DNA from: Streptomyces ureilyticus
GTDB taxonomy: Bacteria; Actinomycetota; Actinomycetes; Streptomycetales; Streptomycetaceae
Length of the DNA stretch: 43,485 bases
Reading direction: 5' to 3'
NCBI RefSeq assembly: GCF_011045025.1
Contig: NZ_JAAKZX010000069.1
Coordinates: forward strand, 1-43,485
A program made the translations under genes and the position numbers. Below, piece after piece: positions 22,745 to 31,304 of the stretch (positions are counted from its first letter, which is position 1; each line of letters begins with the position of its first letter). The notes beneath the pieces are model-generated. The model was given only the letters and a program-made list of their open reading frames with translations, had not been told where the DNA came from and did not search any database.

Positions 22745-24061
22745 GTGAACTATCCGTACGAATACGACGCCCCAGTTTCTCATGCTCTTTTCGACCGTGC
22801 GGCGGCCGTCACACCCGGCGGCGTGAACTCTCCCGTGCGAGCGTTCAGCGCCGTGGGTGGTACGCCCCGGTTCATGGTGTCCGGCACCGGTCCGTACCTG
22901 ACCGACGCCGACGGAAGGGAGTACGTGGACCTCGTCTGCTCCTGGGGGCCGATGATCCTCGGCCACTCCCACCCGGAAGTGATCGCGGCGGTCCAGGCCG
23001 CCGTGGCTCGCGGTACGTCCTTCGGTACGCCCGGTGAGGGCGAGGTCGCGCTCGCCGAGGAGATCGTCGCCCGGGTCGAGCCCGTCGCCCAGGTCCGGCT
23101 CGTCTCCAGCGGCACCGAGGCGACCATGTCCGCCATCCGTCTCGCCCGCGGCTACACGGGACGGGCCAAGGTGATCAAGTTCGCCGGCTGCTATCACGGG
23201 CATGTGGACGCCCTGCTCGCCGCCGCGGGCAGCGGACTCGCCACGTTCGCGCTGCCCGACACCCCCGGCGTCACGGGCGCCCAGGCCGGGGACACCATCG
23301 TCCTCCCGTACAACGATCTCGACGCCGTGCGCGAGGCCTTCCGCGCCCACCCCGGCCAGATCGCCTGCGTGATCACCGAGGCCTCGCCCGGGAACATGGG
23401 CGTCGTGCCGCCGGAGCCCGGCTTCAACCAGGGGCTGAAGGACGCCTGTGCGGACAACGGCGCGCTGTACATCTCCGACGAGGTCATGACCGGGTTCCGG
23501 ACCAGTAAGTCCGGATGGTTCGGAATCGATGGCGTACGTCCCGATCTCATGACCTTCGGCAAGGTCATGGGCGGCGGCTTCCCGGCCGCGGCCTTCGGCG
23601 GCCGCGCCGACGTCATGGCGCACCTCGCGCCTGCCGGGCCCGTCTACCAGGCCGGCACCCTCTCCGGGAACCCGGTCGCCACCGCCGCCGGCCTCGCCCA
23701 ACTGCGGCTCCTCGACGACGCGGCGTACGAGAAGGTCGGCGCGGTGTCCGAGCAGCTCCGTACGCTGGTGTCGGACGCGCTCACCAAGGAAGGTGTGGCG
23801 CACCGGGTGCAGAACGCCTCGAGTATGTTCTCCGTGTTCTTCACCGACCGCCCCGTCAGGAACTACGAGGACGCGAAGGCGCAGGAGTCGTACCGCTTCA
23901 CCGCCTTCTTCCACTCGATGCTGGCGCAGGGCGTCTATCTGCCCCCGTCGTCCTTCGAGTCCTGGTTCGTCTCGACGGCGCACGACGAGCGGGCGGTCCA
24001 GCGGATCGCCGACGCCCTTCCGGCGGCGGCACGGGCAGCAGCGGAGGCCACGGCAGCATGA
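22745..24061 (+). CDS. hemL: Glutamate-1-semialdehyde 2,1-aminomutase
   Basis: 438 aa, GTG start, full length. Hallmarks are ALFDRAAAVTPGGVNSPVRA at the N-terminus, SSGTEATMSAIRLARGYTGR (PLP phosphate loop), YHGHVDALL, SDEVMTGFR (PLP Asp) and MTFGKVMGGGFPAAAFGG with the Schiff-base Lys. It converts glutamate-1-semialdehyde to 5-aminolevulinate, the second step of the C5 heme pathway, in the cytosol. No clear ribosome-binding site precedes the GTG. The stop overlaps the start of the next gene (ATGA). Heme supply fits the cytochrome c operon 3 kb downstream. Confidence 0.97.
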   Translation: MNYPYEYDAPVSHALFDRAAAVTPGGVNSPVRAFSAVGGTPRFMVSGTGPYLTDADGREYVDLVCSWGPMILGHSHPEVIAAVQAAVARGTSFGTPGEGEVALAEEIVARVEPVAQVRLVSSGTEATMSAIRLARGYTGRAKVIKFAGCYHGHVDALLAAAGSGLATFALPDTPGVTGAQAGDTIVLPYNDLDAVREAFRAHPGQIACVITEASPGNMGVVPPEPGFNQGLKDACADNGALYISDEVMTGFRTSKSGWFGIDGVRPDLMTFGKVMGGGFPAAAFGGRADVMAHLAPAGPVYQAGTLSGNPVATAAGLAQLRLLDDAAYEKVGAVSEQLRTLVSDALTKEGVAHRVQNASSMFSVFFTDRPVRNYEDAKAQESYRFTAFFHSMLAQGVYLPPSSFESWFVSTAHDERAVQRIADALPAAARAAAEATAA

Positions 24062-24732
24062 GTGACATCACCGTCGTACACGTGGTGCGGCACGGCGAGG
24101 TCGCCAACCCGGACGGGATCCTGTACGGGCGCCTGCCCGGCTACCACCTGTCCGAGCTCGGGCTGCGGATGGCCGAACGGGTCGCCGAGCACCTCGCCCC
24201 CCGGGACATCACGCACGTCGTCGCCTCCCCGCTGGAGCGGGCGCGGGAGACAGCCACCCCGATCGCCGAGAGCCACGGCCTCGACCTCGCGACCGACCGC
24301 CGGCTGATCGAGGCGGGCAACGTCTTCCAGGGCAAGACCTTCGGCGTCGGCGACGGCGCGCTGCGACGGCCCGAGAACTGGAAGCATCTCTTCAACCCCT
24401 TCAAGCCGTCCTGGGGTGAGCCGTATCTGGAGCAGGTCGTACGGATGATGGGGGCGCTGGACGCCGCCAAGGACGCGGCGCGCGGGCATGAAGCGGTGTG
24501 CGTCTCGCACCAGTTGCCGATCTGGATCGTGCGCAGCTACGTGGAGCGGCGGCGGCTGTGGCACGACCCGCGCAAGCGCCAGTGCACCCTCGCCTCGCTG
24601 ACGACCTTCACCTACCAGGACGACAAGATCGTCTCCGTCGGCTACAGCGAGCCCGCCCGGGATCTCGTACCCGCGCATCTGCTGGCGGGGGCGAAGCCGG
24701 TCAAGGGCAAAGACAAAGCCTTCGGCGCGTAG
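24058..24732 (+). CDS. Histidine phosphatase (phosphoglycerate mutase-like) family protein
   Basis: 224 aa, start overlapping the hemL stop by 4 bases. The catalytic phospho-His motif is VVRHGEV near the N-terminus. The second His is in AVCVSHQLPIWIVRSYV, with the acid in NVFQGKTFG/RRLIEAG and the Arg in ASPLERARETATPI. This set of RHG, ERARET and SHQ is typical of cofactor-dependent phosphomutase/phosphatase proteins. Substrate unknown. Close coupling to hemL is suggestive of a phosphorylated intermediate or housekeeping phosphatase role, but this is inference. Confidence 0.92.
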   Translation: MSDITVVHVVRHGEVANPDGILYGRLPGYHLSELGLRMAERVAEHLAPRDITHVVASPLERARETATPIAESHGLDLATDRRLIEAGNVFQGKTFGVGDGALRRPENWKHLFNPFKPSWGEPYLEQVVRMMGALDAAKDAARGHEAVCVSHQLPIWIVRSYVERRRLWHDPRKRQCTLASLTTFTYQDDKIVSVGYSEPARDLVPAHLLAGAKPVKGKDKAFGA

Positions 24733-24783
24733 GCGACGGATCATCACGCCCTCTCGTTCCATTTCCTCTGTAACAAGTTCATC

Positions 24784-24798
24784 CCCGTCCCGCACGGG
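24784..24798 (+). terminator. Hairpin between phosphatase and deacetylase genes
   Basis: CCCGT-CCCGC-ACGGG, a small perfect stem about 50 bases after the phosphatase stop. The 158-base gap holds nothing else I can call and probably contains the promoter of the lipoprotein gene. Confidence 0.4.
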
Positions 24799-24890
24799 AA
24801 TTGTGACGCGCTTTCCAGCAACCCCCATGTTCGTCGCGCCCTCTAATCCGGTGTCATCCGGCATGGAACAGCGCGACGAACGGGGCGGAA

Positions 24891-26186
24891 ATGCGCCACA
24901 TCACACGACGGGGAATGCTGGGACTCGGAGCCGGTGCTGCGGCGGCTGTGGGACTTGCGGGCTGCGGTACCGAATTGGAAAACGGTTTCGGCAGTGACAA
25001 GGGTTCCGAAAAAGACTCCGGCAAGGACAAGGGCAAAGGGAGCACCGACCGTCCCATAGGCGACGGCTCCACTGCCTACACCGGCAAGCAGCCCCGCCAG
25101 CCCGCCAAGCCCGAACCCCTCGAACCCGGCCAGACCCCGCCGCAGTTCGTGGTGTTCTCCTGGGACGGTGCCGGAGACGTCGGCAACGGACTCTTCGAGC
25201 GGTTCCTGAACCTCTCCAAAGAGCACGACGCACACATGACGTTCTTTCTCACCGGGCTGTATCTCCTGCCCGAGTCGAAAAAGCGCAAGTACCTTCCGCC
25301 GAACAATGCGCCGGGCGCCTCCGACATCGGTTATCTGACCGACGACCACGTCAAGTCGACGCTGAAGTACATACGGCAGGCCTGGCTAGACGGCCATGAG
25401 ATCGGCACGCACTTCAACGGCCACTTCTGCGGCGGCACCGGCACCGTCGCCAACTGGACGCCCAAGCAGTGGCGCAGCGAGATCGACCAGGCGAAGTCCT
25501 TCGTCAAGGAATGGCGTACGAACACGGGCTGGACCGATCTGCCCGCGCTGCCCTTCGACTACGAGAAGGAACTCATCGGCGGCCGTACGCCCTGTCTGCT
25601 CGGCCAGGAGAACCTGCTGCCCACCGCCCGCGAACTCGGCTGGCGCTACGACGCCTCCTCGCCCGGCGGCCGCCAGCAATGGCCCGGGAAGAACCAGGGC
25701 CTGTGGGATCTGCCGCTCCAGTCGATCCCGTTCCCCGGCCACACCTTCGAGGTCCTCTCGATGGACTACAACATCCTCGCCAACCAGTCCCTCAACTCCA
25801 CCAAGGCCCCGCCCGCCAACTACCCGGGCTGGCGCAAGCAGGCCACCGAGGCGTACATCGCCGGATTCAAGCGGGCATACGAGACGAATCGCGCGCCCCT
25901 CTTCATCGGCAACCACTTCGAGGACTGGAACGGCGGCATCTACATGGACGCCGTCGAGGGAGCCCTGAAGCACATGGCCGGCAAGAAGGACGTACGCCTC
26001 GTGTCGTTCCGGCAGTTCGTGGACTGGTTGGACGTACAGAAGCCGGAAGTGCTCGAGAAGCTTCGGGCGCTGGATGTCGGGCAGGAGCCGGTGGGCGGCT
26101 GGAACGCATACCTCGGGGATGTCGCCGCGAGCCCCTCGAAGGGAGCCGAGCAGGGAGCCGAGGGAGGGTCCGAAAACGCGGCCTGA
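24891..26186 (+). CDS. Tat-type lipoprotein, polysaccharide deacetylase-like
   Basis: 431 aa. The N-terminus MRHITRRGMLGLGAGAAAAV then LAGC (22-25) combines a twin-Arg signal with a lipobox, so the protein is exported folded and lipid-anchored. A Lys/Ser/Gly linker follows. The NodB-like part has the catalytic Asp in VVFSWDGAGD (D92) and the zinc-binding H174-x3-H178 in GHEIGTHFNGH, then ALPFDYEKELIGGRTPCLLG and a late FIGNHFEDWNGG. These enzymes remove N-acetyl groups from peptidoglycan or other glycans in a metal-dependent way. It sits between the hemL pair and the cytochrome c maturation genes, without an evident shared operon. Confidence 0.86.
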   Translation: MRHITRRGMLGLGAGAAAAVGLAGCGTELENGFGSDKGSEKDSGKDKGKGSTDRPIGDGSTAYTGKQPRQPAKPEPLEPGQTPPQFVVFSWDGAGDVGNGLFERFLNLSKEHDAHMTFFLTGLYLLPESKKRKYLPPNNAPGASDIGYLTDDHVKSTLKYIRQAWLDGHEIGTHFNGHFCGGTGTVANWTPKQWRSEIDQAKSFVKEWRTNTGWTDLPALPFDYEKELIGGRTPCLLGQENLLPTARELGWRYDASSPGGRQQWPGKNQGLWDLPLQSIPFPGHTFEVLSMDYNILANQSLNSTKAPPANYPGWRKQATEAYIAGFKRAYETNRAPLFIGNHFEDWNGGIYMDAVEGALKHMAGKKDVRLVSFRQFVDWLDVQKPEVLEKLRALDVGQEPVGGWNAYLGDVAASPSKGAEQGAEGGSENAA

Positions 26187-26252
26187 AATGCGGGTTTCCA
26201 CCCGTGAGGGGGGTGCGCAAGATCCCCGGAACGGACATGCGAAACTTTTCAC

Positions 26253-26894
26253 ATGAGTGCCGCAAGCCACGACCCCCAGCGCTCGAACCGCACCCGCCCG
26301 TCCAGTCGTACGCGTAGTCGCGCCGCCCTGTTCACCAGCGGGGCCGCCGTCGCGGCACTGGTGCTGACCGCATGCGGGTCGGGCGGAACGTCCGGAGGGT
26401 CGGGCAACACCGGCTTCGTCACCGGCACCGACGGCATCGCCTCCGTCGAGAAGGCTGAGCGGGCAGCAGCCCCCGAGCTGTCCGGCAAGACCATCGACGG
26501 CGAGCAGCTCGATGTCGCCGACTACAAGGGCGACATCGTCGTCCTCAACGTCTGGGGCTCCTGGTGCGGGCCCTGCCGCCTGGAGGCCAAGAACTTCGTC
26601 AAGGTCTCCGAAGACCTCAAGGACCAGGGCGTACAGTTCGTCGGCATCAACACCCGCGACACCAGCACCAAACCAGCGGTGGCCTTCGAGAAGGAGTACG
26701 GGGTCACCTATCCCAGCCTGTACGACCCGACGGGCAAGCTCATGCTCCGCTTCGAAAAGGGCACGCTCAACCCGCAGGCGATCCCCTCCACGATCGTCAT
26801 CGACCGGGAGGGCAACATCGCCTCGCGCTCGCTGCAGCCGCTCAGCGAGGAGACGCTCCGCAAGATGATCAAGCCGATCCTCGCGGAGAAGTGA
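26253..26894 (+). CDS. resA: ResA/TlpA-like thiol-disulfide lipoprotein for cytochrome c maturation
   Basis: 213 aa. Signal peptide with lipobox LTAC, then a thioredoxin fold of the TlpA/ResA type: VVLNVWGSWCGPCRLEAKNF (active site WCGPC), GVQFVGINTRDTSTKPAVAF insert and the cis-Pro region QAIPSTIVIDREG. In system II cytochrome c maturation this protein keeps the CXXCH cysteines of apocytochrome c reduced, on the outer face of the membrane. CcdA, which supplies electrons, starts 6 bases downstream. Confidence 0.93.
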   Translation: MSAASHDPQRSNRTRPSSRTRSRAALFTSGAAVAALVLTACGSGGTSGGSGNTGFVTGTDGIASVEKAERAAAPELSGKTIDGEQLDVADYKGDIVVLNVWGSWCGPCRLEAKNFVKVSEDLKDQGVQFVGINTRDTSTKPAVAFEKEYGVTYPSLYDPTGKLMLRFEKGTLNPQAIPSTIVIDREGNIASRSLQPLSEETLRKMIKPILAEK

Positions 26895-26900
26895 CCGCTC

Positions 26901-27665
26901 GTGTCCCTCCTCGCCGCAGCCACAGACAACAACGCCACCATCGTCAGCGGGGCCCTGCTGCTCGCCCTGCCGGTCGCCATGTTCGGCGGCCTCGTGTCCT
27001 TCTTCTCGCCGTGCGTCCTGCCGCTCGTACCCGGCTACCTCTCGTACGTCACCGGAGTCACCGGCACCGACCTGGCCGAGGCCCGGCGTGGGCGCATGGT
27101 CGTGGGCGCCTCCCTCTTCGTGCTCGGCTTCACCGCCGTGTTCGTCTCCGGCGGAGCGCTCTTCGGCTACTTCGGCTCGACCCTGCTGGAGCACCAGAGC
27201 ACCCTCTCCAAGATGCTCGGCGGGCTCATGATCCTCATGGGCATCTTCTTCATGGGCCTGATGCCCTGGCTCACCCAGCGTGAATTCCGGTTCCACAAGC
27301 GGCCGGTGACGGGACTGGTGGGTGCCCCCGTCCTCGGCGCGCTGTTCGGGATCGGCTGGACGCCCTGCATCGGCCCGACCCTCGCTTCCGTGCTGGCCCT
27401 CTCTTCCAGCCAGGCGAGCGCGGGCCGCGGGGCCATACTGACCGTCGCGTACTGCCTCGGCCTCGGCGTGCCCTTCGTGCTCGCCGCTGTCGCCTTCCGC
27501 AAGGCGCTCGGTGCCTTCGGCTGGGTCAAGCGCCACTATGTCTGGGTGATGCGCATCGGCGGCACCATGATGATCCTGACCGGAGTGCTCCTGCTGACGG
27601 GCGCGTGGGACCGCCTCGTGCAGGAGATGCAGGTCTGGTCCAACGGCTTCGTCGTAGGGGTCTGA
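26901..27665 (+). CDS. ccdA: Cytochrome c biogenesis protein CcdA
   Basis: 254 aa, GTG start, GGAGAAG upstream. Six spans. The two redox cysteines stand in FFSPCVLPLVPGYLSYVTG and GIGWTPCIGPTLA, the invariant CcdA/DsbD-beta motifs with flanking prolines. CcdA carries electrons from cytoplasmic thioredoxin across the membrane to ResA. The next gene (ResB) starts 3 bases after its stop. Confidence 0.95.
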   Translation: MSLLAAATDNNATIVSGALLLALPVAMFGGLVSFFSPCVLPLVPGYLSYVTGVTGTDLAEARRGRMVVGASLFVLGFTAVFVSGGALFGYFGSTLLEHQSTLSKMLGGLMILMGIFFMGLMPWLTQREFRFHKRPVTGLVGAPVLGALFGIGWTPCIGPTLASVLALSSSQASAGRGAILTVAYCLGLGVPFVLAAVAFRKALGAFGWVKRHYVWVMRIGGTMMILTGVLLLTGAWDRLVQEMQVWSNGFVVGV

Positions 27666-27668
27666 TCC

Positions 27669-29492
27669 ATGAGCACCACTGACACCGGCAAGGGCGCCGC
27701 CGCGCAGGACGACAGCACCGCCGTACGGGACGACAACACGGCCGTACGCGACGACAACGACCTCGGCGCCGCCGGCTCCCAGCTCTCCACCGCCCCCCGC
27801 GAGGACGCACCCAACCTGCCCTCGCTGGGCGTCATCGGCTGGGCCCGCTGGTTCTGGCGGCAGCTCACCTCCATGCGGGTCGCGCTGCTCCTGCTCTTCC
27901 TGTTGTCGCTCGGCGCGATTCCCGGCTCGCTGATCCCGCAGAGCGGGACCGACGCGATGAAGGTGGAGCAGTTCGCCAAGGATCACCCGACGCTGACGCC
28001 GATCTACGAGAATCTCGGGCTGTTCCACGTCTACAGCTCCGTGTGGTTCTCGGCGATCTACATCCTGCTGTTCATCTCGCTCATCGGCTGCATCGTGCCC
28101 CGCACCTGGCAGTTCGTCGGCCAGCTGCGCGGTCGGCCGCCCGGCGCGCCCCGCCGACTGACCCGGCTGCCCGCGTACACGACATGGCGGACCGAGGCCG
28201 AACCCGAGCAGGTCCGCGAGGCCGCGCTCACGCTGCTGAAGAAGCGGCGCTTCCGCGCGCACACCGCCGGCGACGCCGTCGCCGCCGAGAAGGGCTACCT
28301 CCGTGAGGTCGGCAACCTCGCCTTCCACATCGCGCTGATCGTGATGCTGATCGCCTTCGCCTGGGGCCAGCTCTTCAGGTCCGAGGGCAACAAACTGATC
28401 GTCGAGGGCGACGGATTCGCCAACACCCTCACGCAGTACGACGACTTCAAGTCCGGGAATCTCTTCAGCACCGACGACCTGCCGCCGTTCAGCTTCACCC
28501 TGAAGGACTTCAAGGGCACGTACGCAAGGACGGGGCCCAACAGGGGCACGCCACGCGTCTACGAGGCGTCCGTCACTTACAGCGAGGGTGCCGACGGCAA
28601 GGAGGAGAAGGCCAAGATCGGGCCGACCGATCCGCTGAGGCTTGACGGCTCGAACCTCTACCTCGTCAGTCATGGTTACGCTCCTGTCGTCACCGTCCGG
28701 GACGCCAAGGGCGACGTTGTCTACAGCCAGGCCGTGCCGCTGTTGCCGCTCGACTCGAACGTCACCTCCTCCGGAGCGATCAAGGTCCTCGACGGCTACA
28801 CGAACGCCAAGGGCAGGAAGGAACAGCTCGGCTTCAACGCCTTCTTCGTGCCGACCTTCGCCGGTGCGGGCCAGGGCCAGATGCTGTCCCAGTTCCCGGC
28901 ATTGGACTTCCCGGTACTGGCGCTCTCCGCCTACCACGGCGACCTGGGCGTCAATTCGGGCCTCCCGCAGAGCGTGTACCAGCTCGACAGGACCAACATG
29001 AAGGAGTTCAAGGACTCCAAGGGCAACCTGCTCAAGCAGCGGCTCCTGCCCGGCGAGACCATGAAACTCCCCGGCGGCAACGGCTCGATCACCTTCGAGA
29101 AGGACGTCAAGGAGTGGGCCGGCTTCCAGGTCACCCACGAGCCCGGCAGCGGCTGGGCCCTGACCGGATCCGTGGCCGCTATCTTCGGCCTCGCCGCGTC
29201 CCTCTTCATCCAGCGCCGCCGCGTCTGGGTGCGCGCGACCAAGGGTGCGGACGGAGTCACGGTCGTCGAGATGGCCGGCCTCGGCCGCAGCGAGTCCGCG
29301 AAGGTCCCCCAGGAACTGGGCGACTTGGCAGCTGTCCTGTATGACACGGCTCCTGGCGCACCGGATCCAGACGCCGAGCCCGAGCCGGACGCCAAGGATC
29401 CGGACGCCAAGCCCACGGCCGGCGCCAAGACTTCCGAAGCTGACCCCACCCCCGACCCCCAAGCCGTACCTGCCGAAGGGGCTGACAAGTGA
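27669..29492 (+). CDS. resB: Cytochrome c biogenesis protein ResB
   Basis: 607 aa. Polar N-terminus, then spans at SMRVALLLLFLLSLGAIPGS, YSSVWFSAIYILLFISLIGC, and AFHIALIVMLIAFAWGQLF, a large outer domain of about 270 residues, and a last span (GSVAAIFGLAASLFIQRRRV) with an Asp/Pro/Glu-rich tail (DPDAEPEPDAKDPDAKP). ResB with CcsA/ResC forms the heme-handling and ligation complex of system II. The 3' end overlaps the start of the ccsA gene by 4 bases. Confidence 0.93.
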   Translation: MSTTDTGKGAAAQDDSTAVRDDNTAVRDDNDLGAAGSQLSTAPREDAPNLPSLGVIGWARWFWRQLTSMRVALLLLFLLSLGAIPGSLIPQSGTDAMKVEQFAKDHPTLTPIYENLGLFHVYSSVWFSAIYILLFISLIGCIVPRTWQFVGQLRGRPPGAPRRLTRLPAYTTWRTEAEPEQVREAALTLLKKRRFRAHTAGDAVAAEKGYLREVGNLAFHIALIVMLIAFAWGQLFRSEGNKLIVEGDGFANTLTQYDDFKSGNLFSTDDLPPFSFTLKDFKGTYARTGPNRGTPRVYEASVTYSEGADGKEEKAKIGPTDPLRLDGSNLYLVSHGYAPVVTVRDAKGDVVYSQAVPLLPLDSNVTSSGAIKVLDGYTNAKGRKEQLGFNAFFVPTFAGAGQGQMLSQFPALDFPVLALSAYHGDLGVNSGLPQSVYQLDRTNMKEFKDSKGNLLKQRLLPGETMKLPGGNGSITFEKDVKEWAGFQVTHEPGSGWALTGSVAAIFGLAASLFIQRRRVWVRATKGADGVTVVEMAGLGRSESAKVPQELGDLAAVLYDTAPGAPDPDAEPEPDAKDPDAKPTAGAKTSEADPTPDPQAVPAEGADK

Positions 29493-30592
29493 CTCTCGCC
29501 GCCGCGACAAACGAAAACCTCGCGAACCTCAGCAACACGCTGATCTACTCCGCGATGGCCGTCTACACGCTGGCCTTCTTCGCCTACATCGCCGAGTGGA
29601 CCTTCGGCAGCCGCAGCAAGGTCAGCCGCACGGCAGCCGCGCTCACCCCTGACGCGAAGGGTGCGAAGAAGGACGCCAAGAAGGCCGGCGCGCCCGAGGT
29701 CACCGTGAAGAAAGCCGGTGGCACGGCCGTACTGGAGCGGCCCAAGGTCGTCACACGGGCCGCCGCCGGTGCGCGGGACGTGCCGGACGGCCCCGGCGCG
29801 CACGGCGGGGACGAACAGGGCGACCTCTACGGACGTATCGCCGTATCGCTCACCGTGCTCGCCTTCCTCATCGAGTTCGGCGGAGTGCTCACAAGGGCCC
29901 TCTCGGTGCAGCGGGCGCCGTGGGGCAACATGTACGAGTTCAACATCACCTTCTCCACCGTTGCCGTAGGCGTGTACCTCTCCCTCCTCGCGTTGAAGAA
30001 GAACGTCCGCTGGCTCGGCCTCCCTCTGGTCACCTCGGTCCTCCTCGACCTCGGTCTCGCCGTCACCGTCTTGTACACCGCCAGCGACCAGTTGGTTCCC
30101 GCCCTCGACTCGTACTGGCTCTACATCCACGTCTCCACCGCGATCTTCTGCGGCGCCGTCTTCTACGTGGGTGCGGTCGGCACGATCCTGTACCTCTTCA
30201 AGGACTCGTACGAGAACAAGCTGGCGAGCGGCGGAACGCCCGGCCGTTTCGCGACCTCCGTCATGGAGCGGCTGCCCGCCTCGGCCTCCCTCGACAAGTT
30301 CGCGTACCGCGTGAACGCCGCCGTCTTCCCGCTGTGGACCTTCACGATCATCGCCGGCGCGATCTGGGCGGGCGACGCGTGGGGCCGCTACTGGGGCTGG
30401 GACCCCAAGGAGACCTGGGCGTTCATCACCTGGGTCGCGTACGCCTGCTATCTGCACGCCAGGGCCACGGCCGGCTGGAAGGGCCGCAAGGCCGCGTACA
30501 TCGCCCTCGCCGCCTTCGCCTGCTGGCTGTTCAACTACTACGGCGTGAACATCTTCGTGAGCGGCAAGCACTCGTACGCCGACGTCGGCTGA
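29489..30592 (+). CDS. ccsA: Cytochrome c biogenesis protein CcsA/ResC (heme lyase)
   Basis: 367 aa, GTG overlapping the resB stop. An N-terminal span is followed by a Lys/Ala/Gly-rich cytosolic linker (about residues 45-110) and then the heme-handling membrane part: GNMYEFNITF near the start and the tryptophan-rich WD-type motif GRYWGWDPKETWAFITWVAY, which binds heme on the outer face. Terminal NYYGVNIFVSGKHSYA holds the last conserved His. It transfers heme to apocytochrome c. It is the final gene of the operon, followed by a strong hairpin. Confidence 0.95.
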   Translation: MTLAAATNENLANLSNTLIYSAMAVYTLAFFAYIAEWTFGSRSKVSRTAAALTPDAKGAKKDAKKAGAPEVTVKKAGGTAVLERPKVVTRAAAGARDVPDGPGAHGGDEQGDLYGRIAVSLTVLAFLIEFGGVLTRALSVQRAPWGNMYEFNITFSTVAVGVYLSLLALKKNVRWLGLPLVTSVLLDLGLAVTVLYTASDQLVPALDSYWLYIHVSTAIFCGAVFYVGAVGTILYLFKDSYENKLASGGTPGRFATSVMERLPASASLDKFAYRVNAAVFPLWTFTIIAGAIWAGDAWGRYWGWDPKETWAFITWVAYACYLHARATAGWKGRKAAYIALAAFACWLFNYYGVNIFVSGKHSYADVG

Positions 30593-30611
30593 GCGCAGCG
30601 CTCCACCCACG

Positions 30612-30650
30612 AGGCCGGTTCCGTGTGACATACGTCACGGGAACCGGCCT
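30612..30650 (+). terminator. Strong hairpin after ccsA, upstream of sigma factor
   Basis: AGGCCGGTTCC pairs with GGAACCGGCCT across 17 bases, and the apex itself holds a TGACATACGTCA palindrome, so the total stem is about 14 bp with one bulge. It starts 20 bases after the ccsA stop and ends 24 bases before the sigma gene. Most likely a terminator; the inner palindrome could also bind a regulator. Confidence 0.75.
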
Positions 30651-30674
30651 TCGTCGTACGGACAGGTGGGATAC

Positions 30675-31304
30675 GTGGAGACAAACAGGGGGGACCGCCC
30701 GGAACGGCGTGAACTGCGCGCGCGTATCCGGGCCGGAGACGCGGAGGCGTTCGGCGAGCTCTTCGACGCCTACGCACGCTCCGTCTACAACCATGCGTTC
30801 CGGCTGACCGCCGACTGGTCGACGGCCGAGGACATCGTGTCGCTGACGTTCCTGGAGGCCTGGCGGCTGCGGGAACGCCTGGACGAGGAGGGCGGTTCGC
30901 CGCGCCCGTGGTTGCTCGGCATCGCCACGAACGTGGCCCGCAACACCCGCCGGGCCACCCGCAGACACGCGGCCGCCGTGTCCCGGCTGCCACCCGCCGA
31001 GGACGAGCGCGACTTCGCCGACGAAGTAGCCGGACGCATCGACGACTTGGCGTACCTCAGGGCCGTACGCGTCGCCGTCGATCGCATGCGCCGCCCCGAG
31101 CGCGAGGTGCTCGCCCTGTGCGCCTGGGGCGGCCTCGACTACGCGGCTGCCGCCGAGGCGCTGGGCGTCCCGGTCGGCACCGTACGCTCCCGGCTCTCCC
31201 GGGCCCGTACGAAGCTCGCCGCGGAACTCGCCGCCGGGCGCGGACAGATGAAAGGCGGCCACACACCCATGGCCGGGCCCATCCAGGAGGGGAACAACCA
31301 GTGA
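30675..31304 (+). CDS. ECF-type RNA polymerase sigma factor
   Basis: 209 aa from GTG 30675, chosen because AGGTGGG lies 4 bases before it; GTG 30666 adds three residues. Region 2: AFGELFDAYARSVYNHAFRL, then STAEDIVSLTFLEAWRLR and RPWLLGIATNVARNTRR. Region 4: RVAVDRMRRPEREVLALCAW followed by LDYAAAAEALGVPVGTVRSR. No extra C-terminal domain. It is coupled by a GTGA overlap to a CU044_5270-type membrane protein, which would be the candidate anti-sigma or signal partner. Confidence 0.92.
   Translation: METNRGDRPERRELRARIRAGDAEAFGELFDAYARSVYNHAFRLTADWSTAEDIVSLTFLEAWRLRERLDEEGGSPRPWLLGIATNVARNTRRATRRHAAAVSRLPPAEDERDFADEVAGRIDDLAYLRAVRVAVDRMRRPEREVLALCAWGGLDYAAAAEALGVPVGTVRSRLSRARTKLAAELAAGRGQMKGGHTPMAGPIQEGNNQ

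Noticed and set aside
22735..22760. Rex operator at the hemL start (TGTGAAC)
   Set aside because: Only one half-site is present; the second half (TTCACA) is missing.
25386..29510. A 1374-codon open frame on the reverse strand
   Set aside because: It is exactly antisense to the deacetylase and cytochrome c maturation genes and has the composition of a GC-rich shadow frame (Gly/Arg/Glu/His runs) with no domain.
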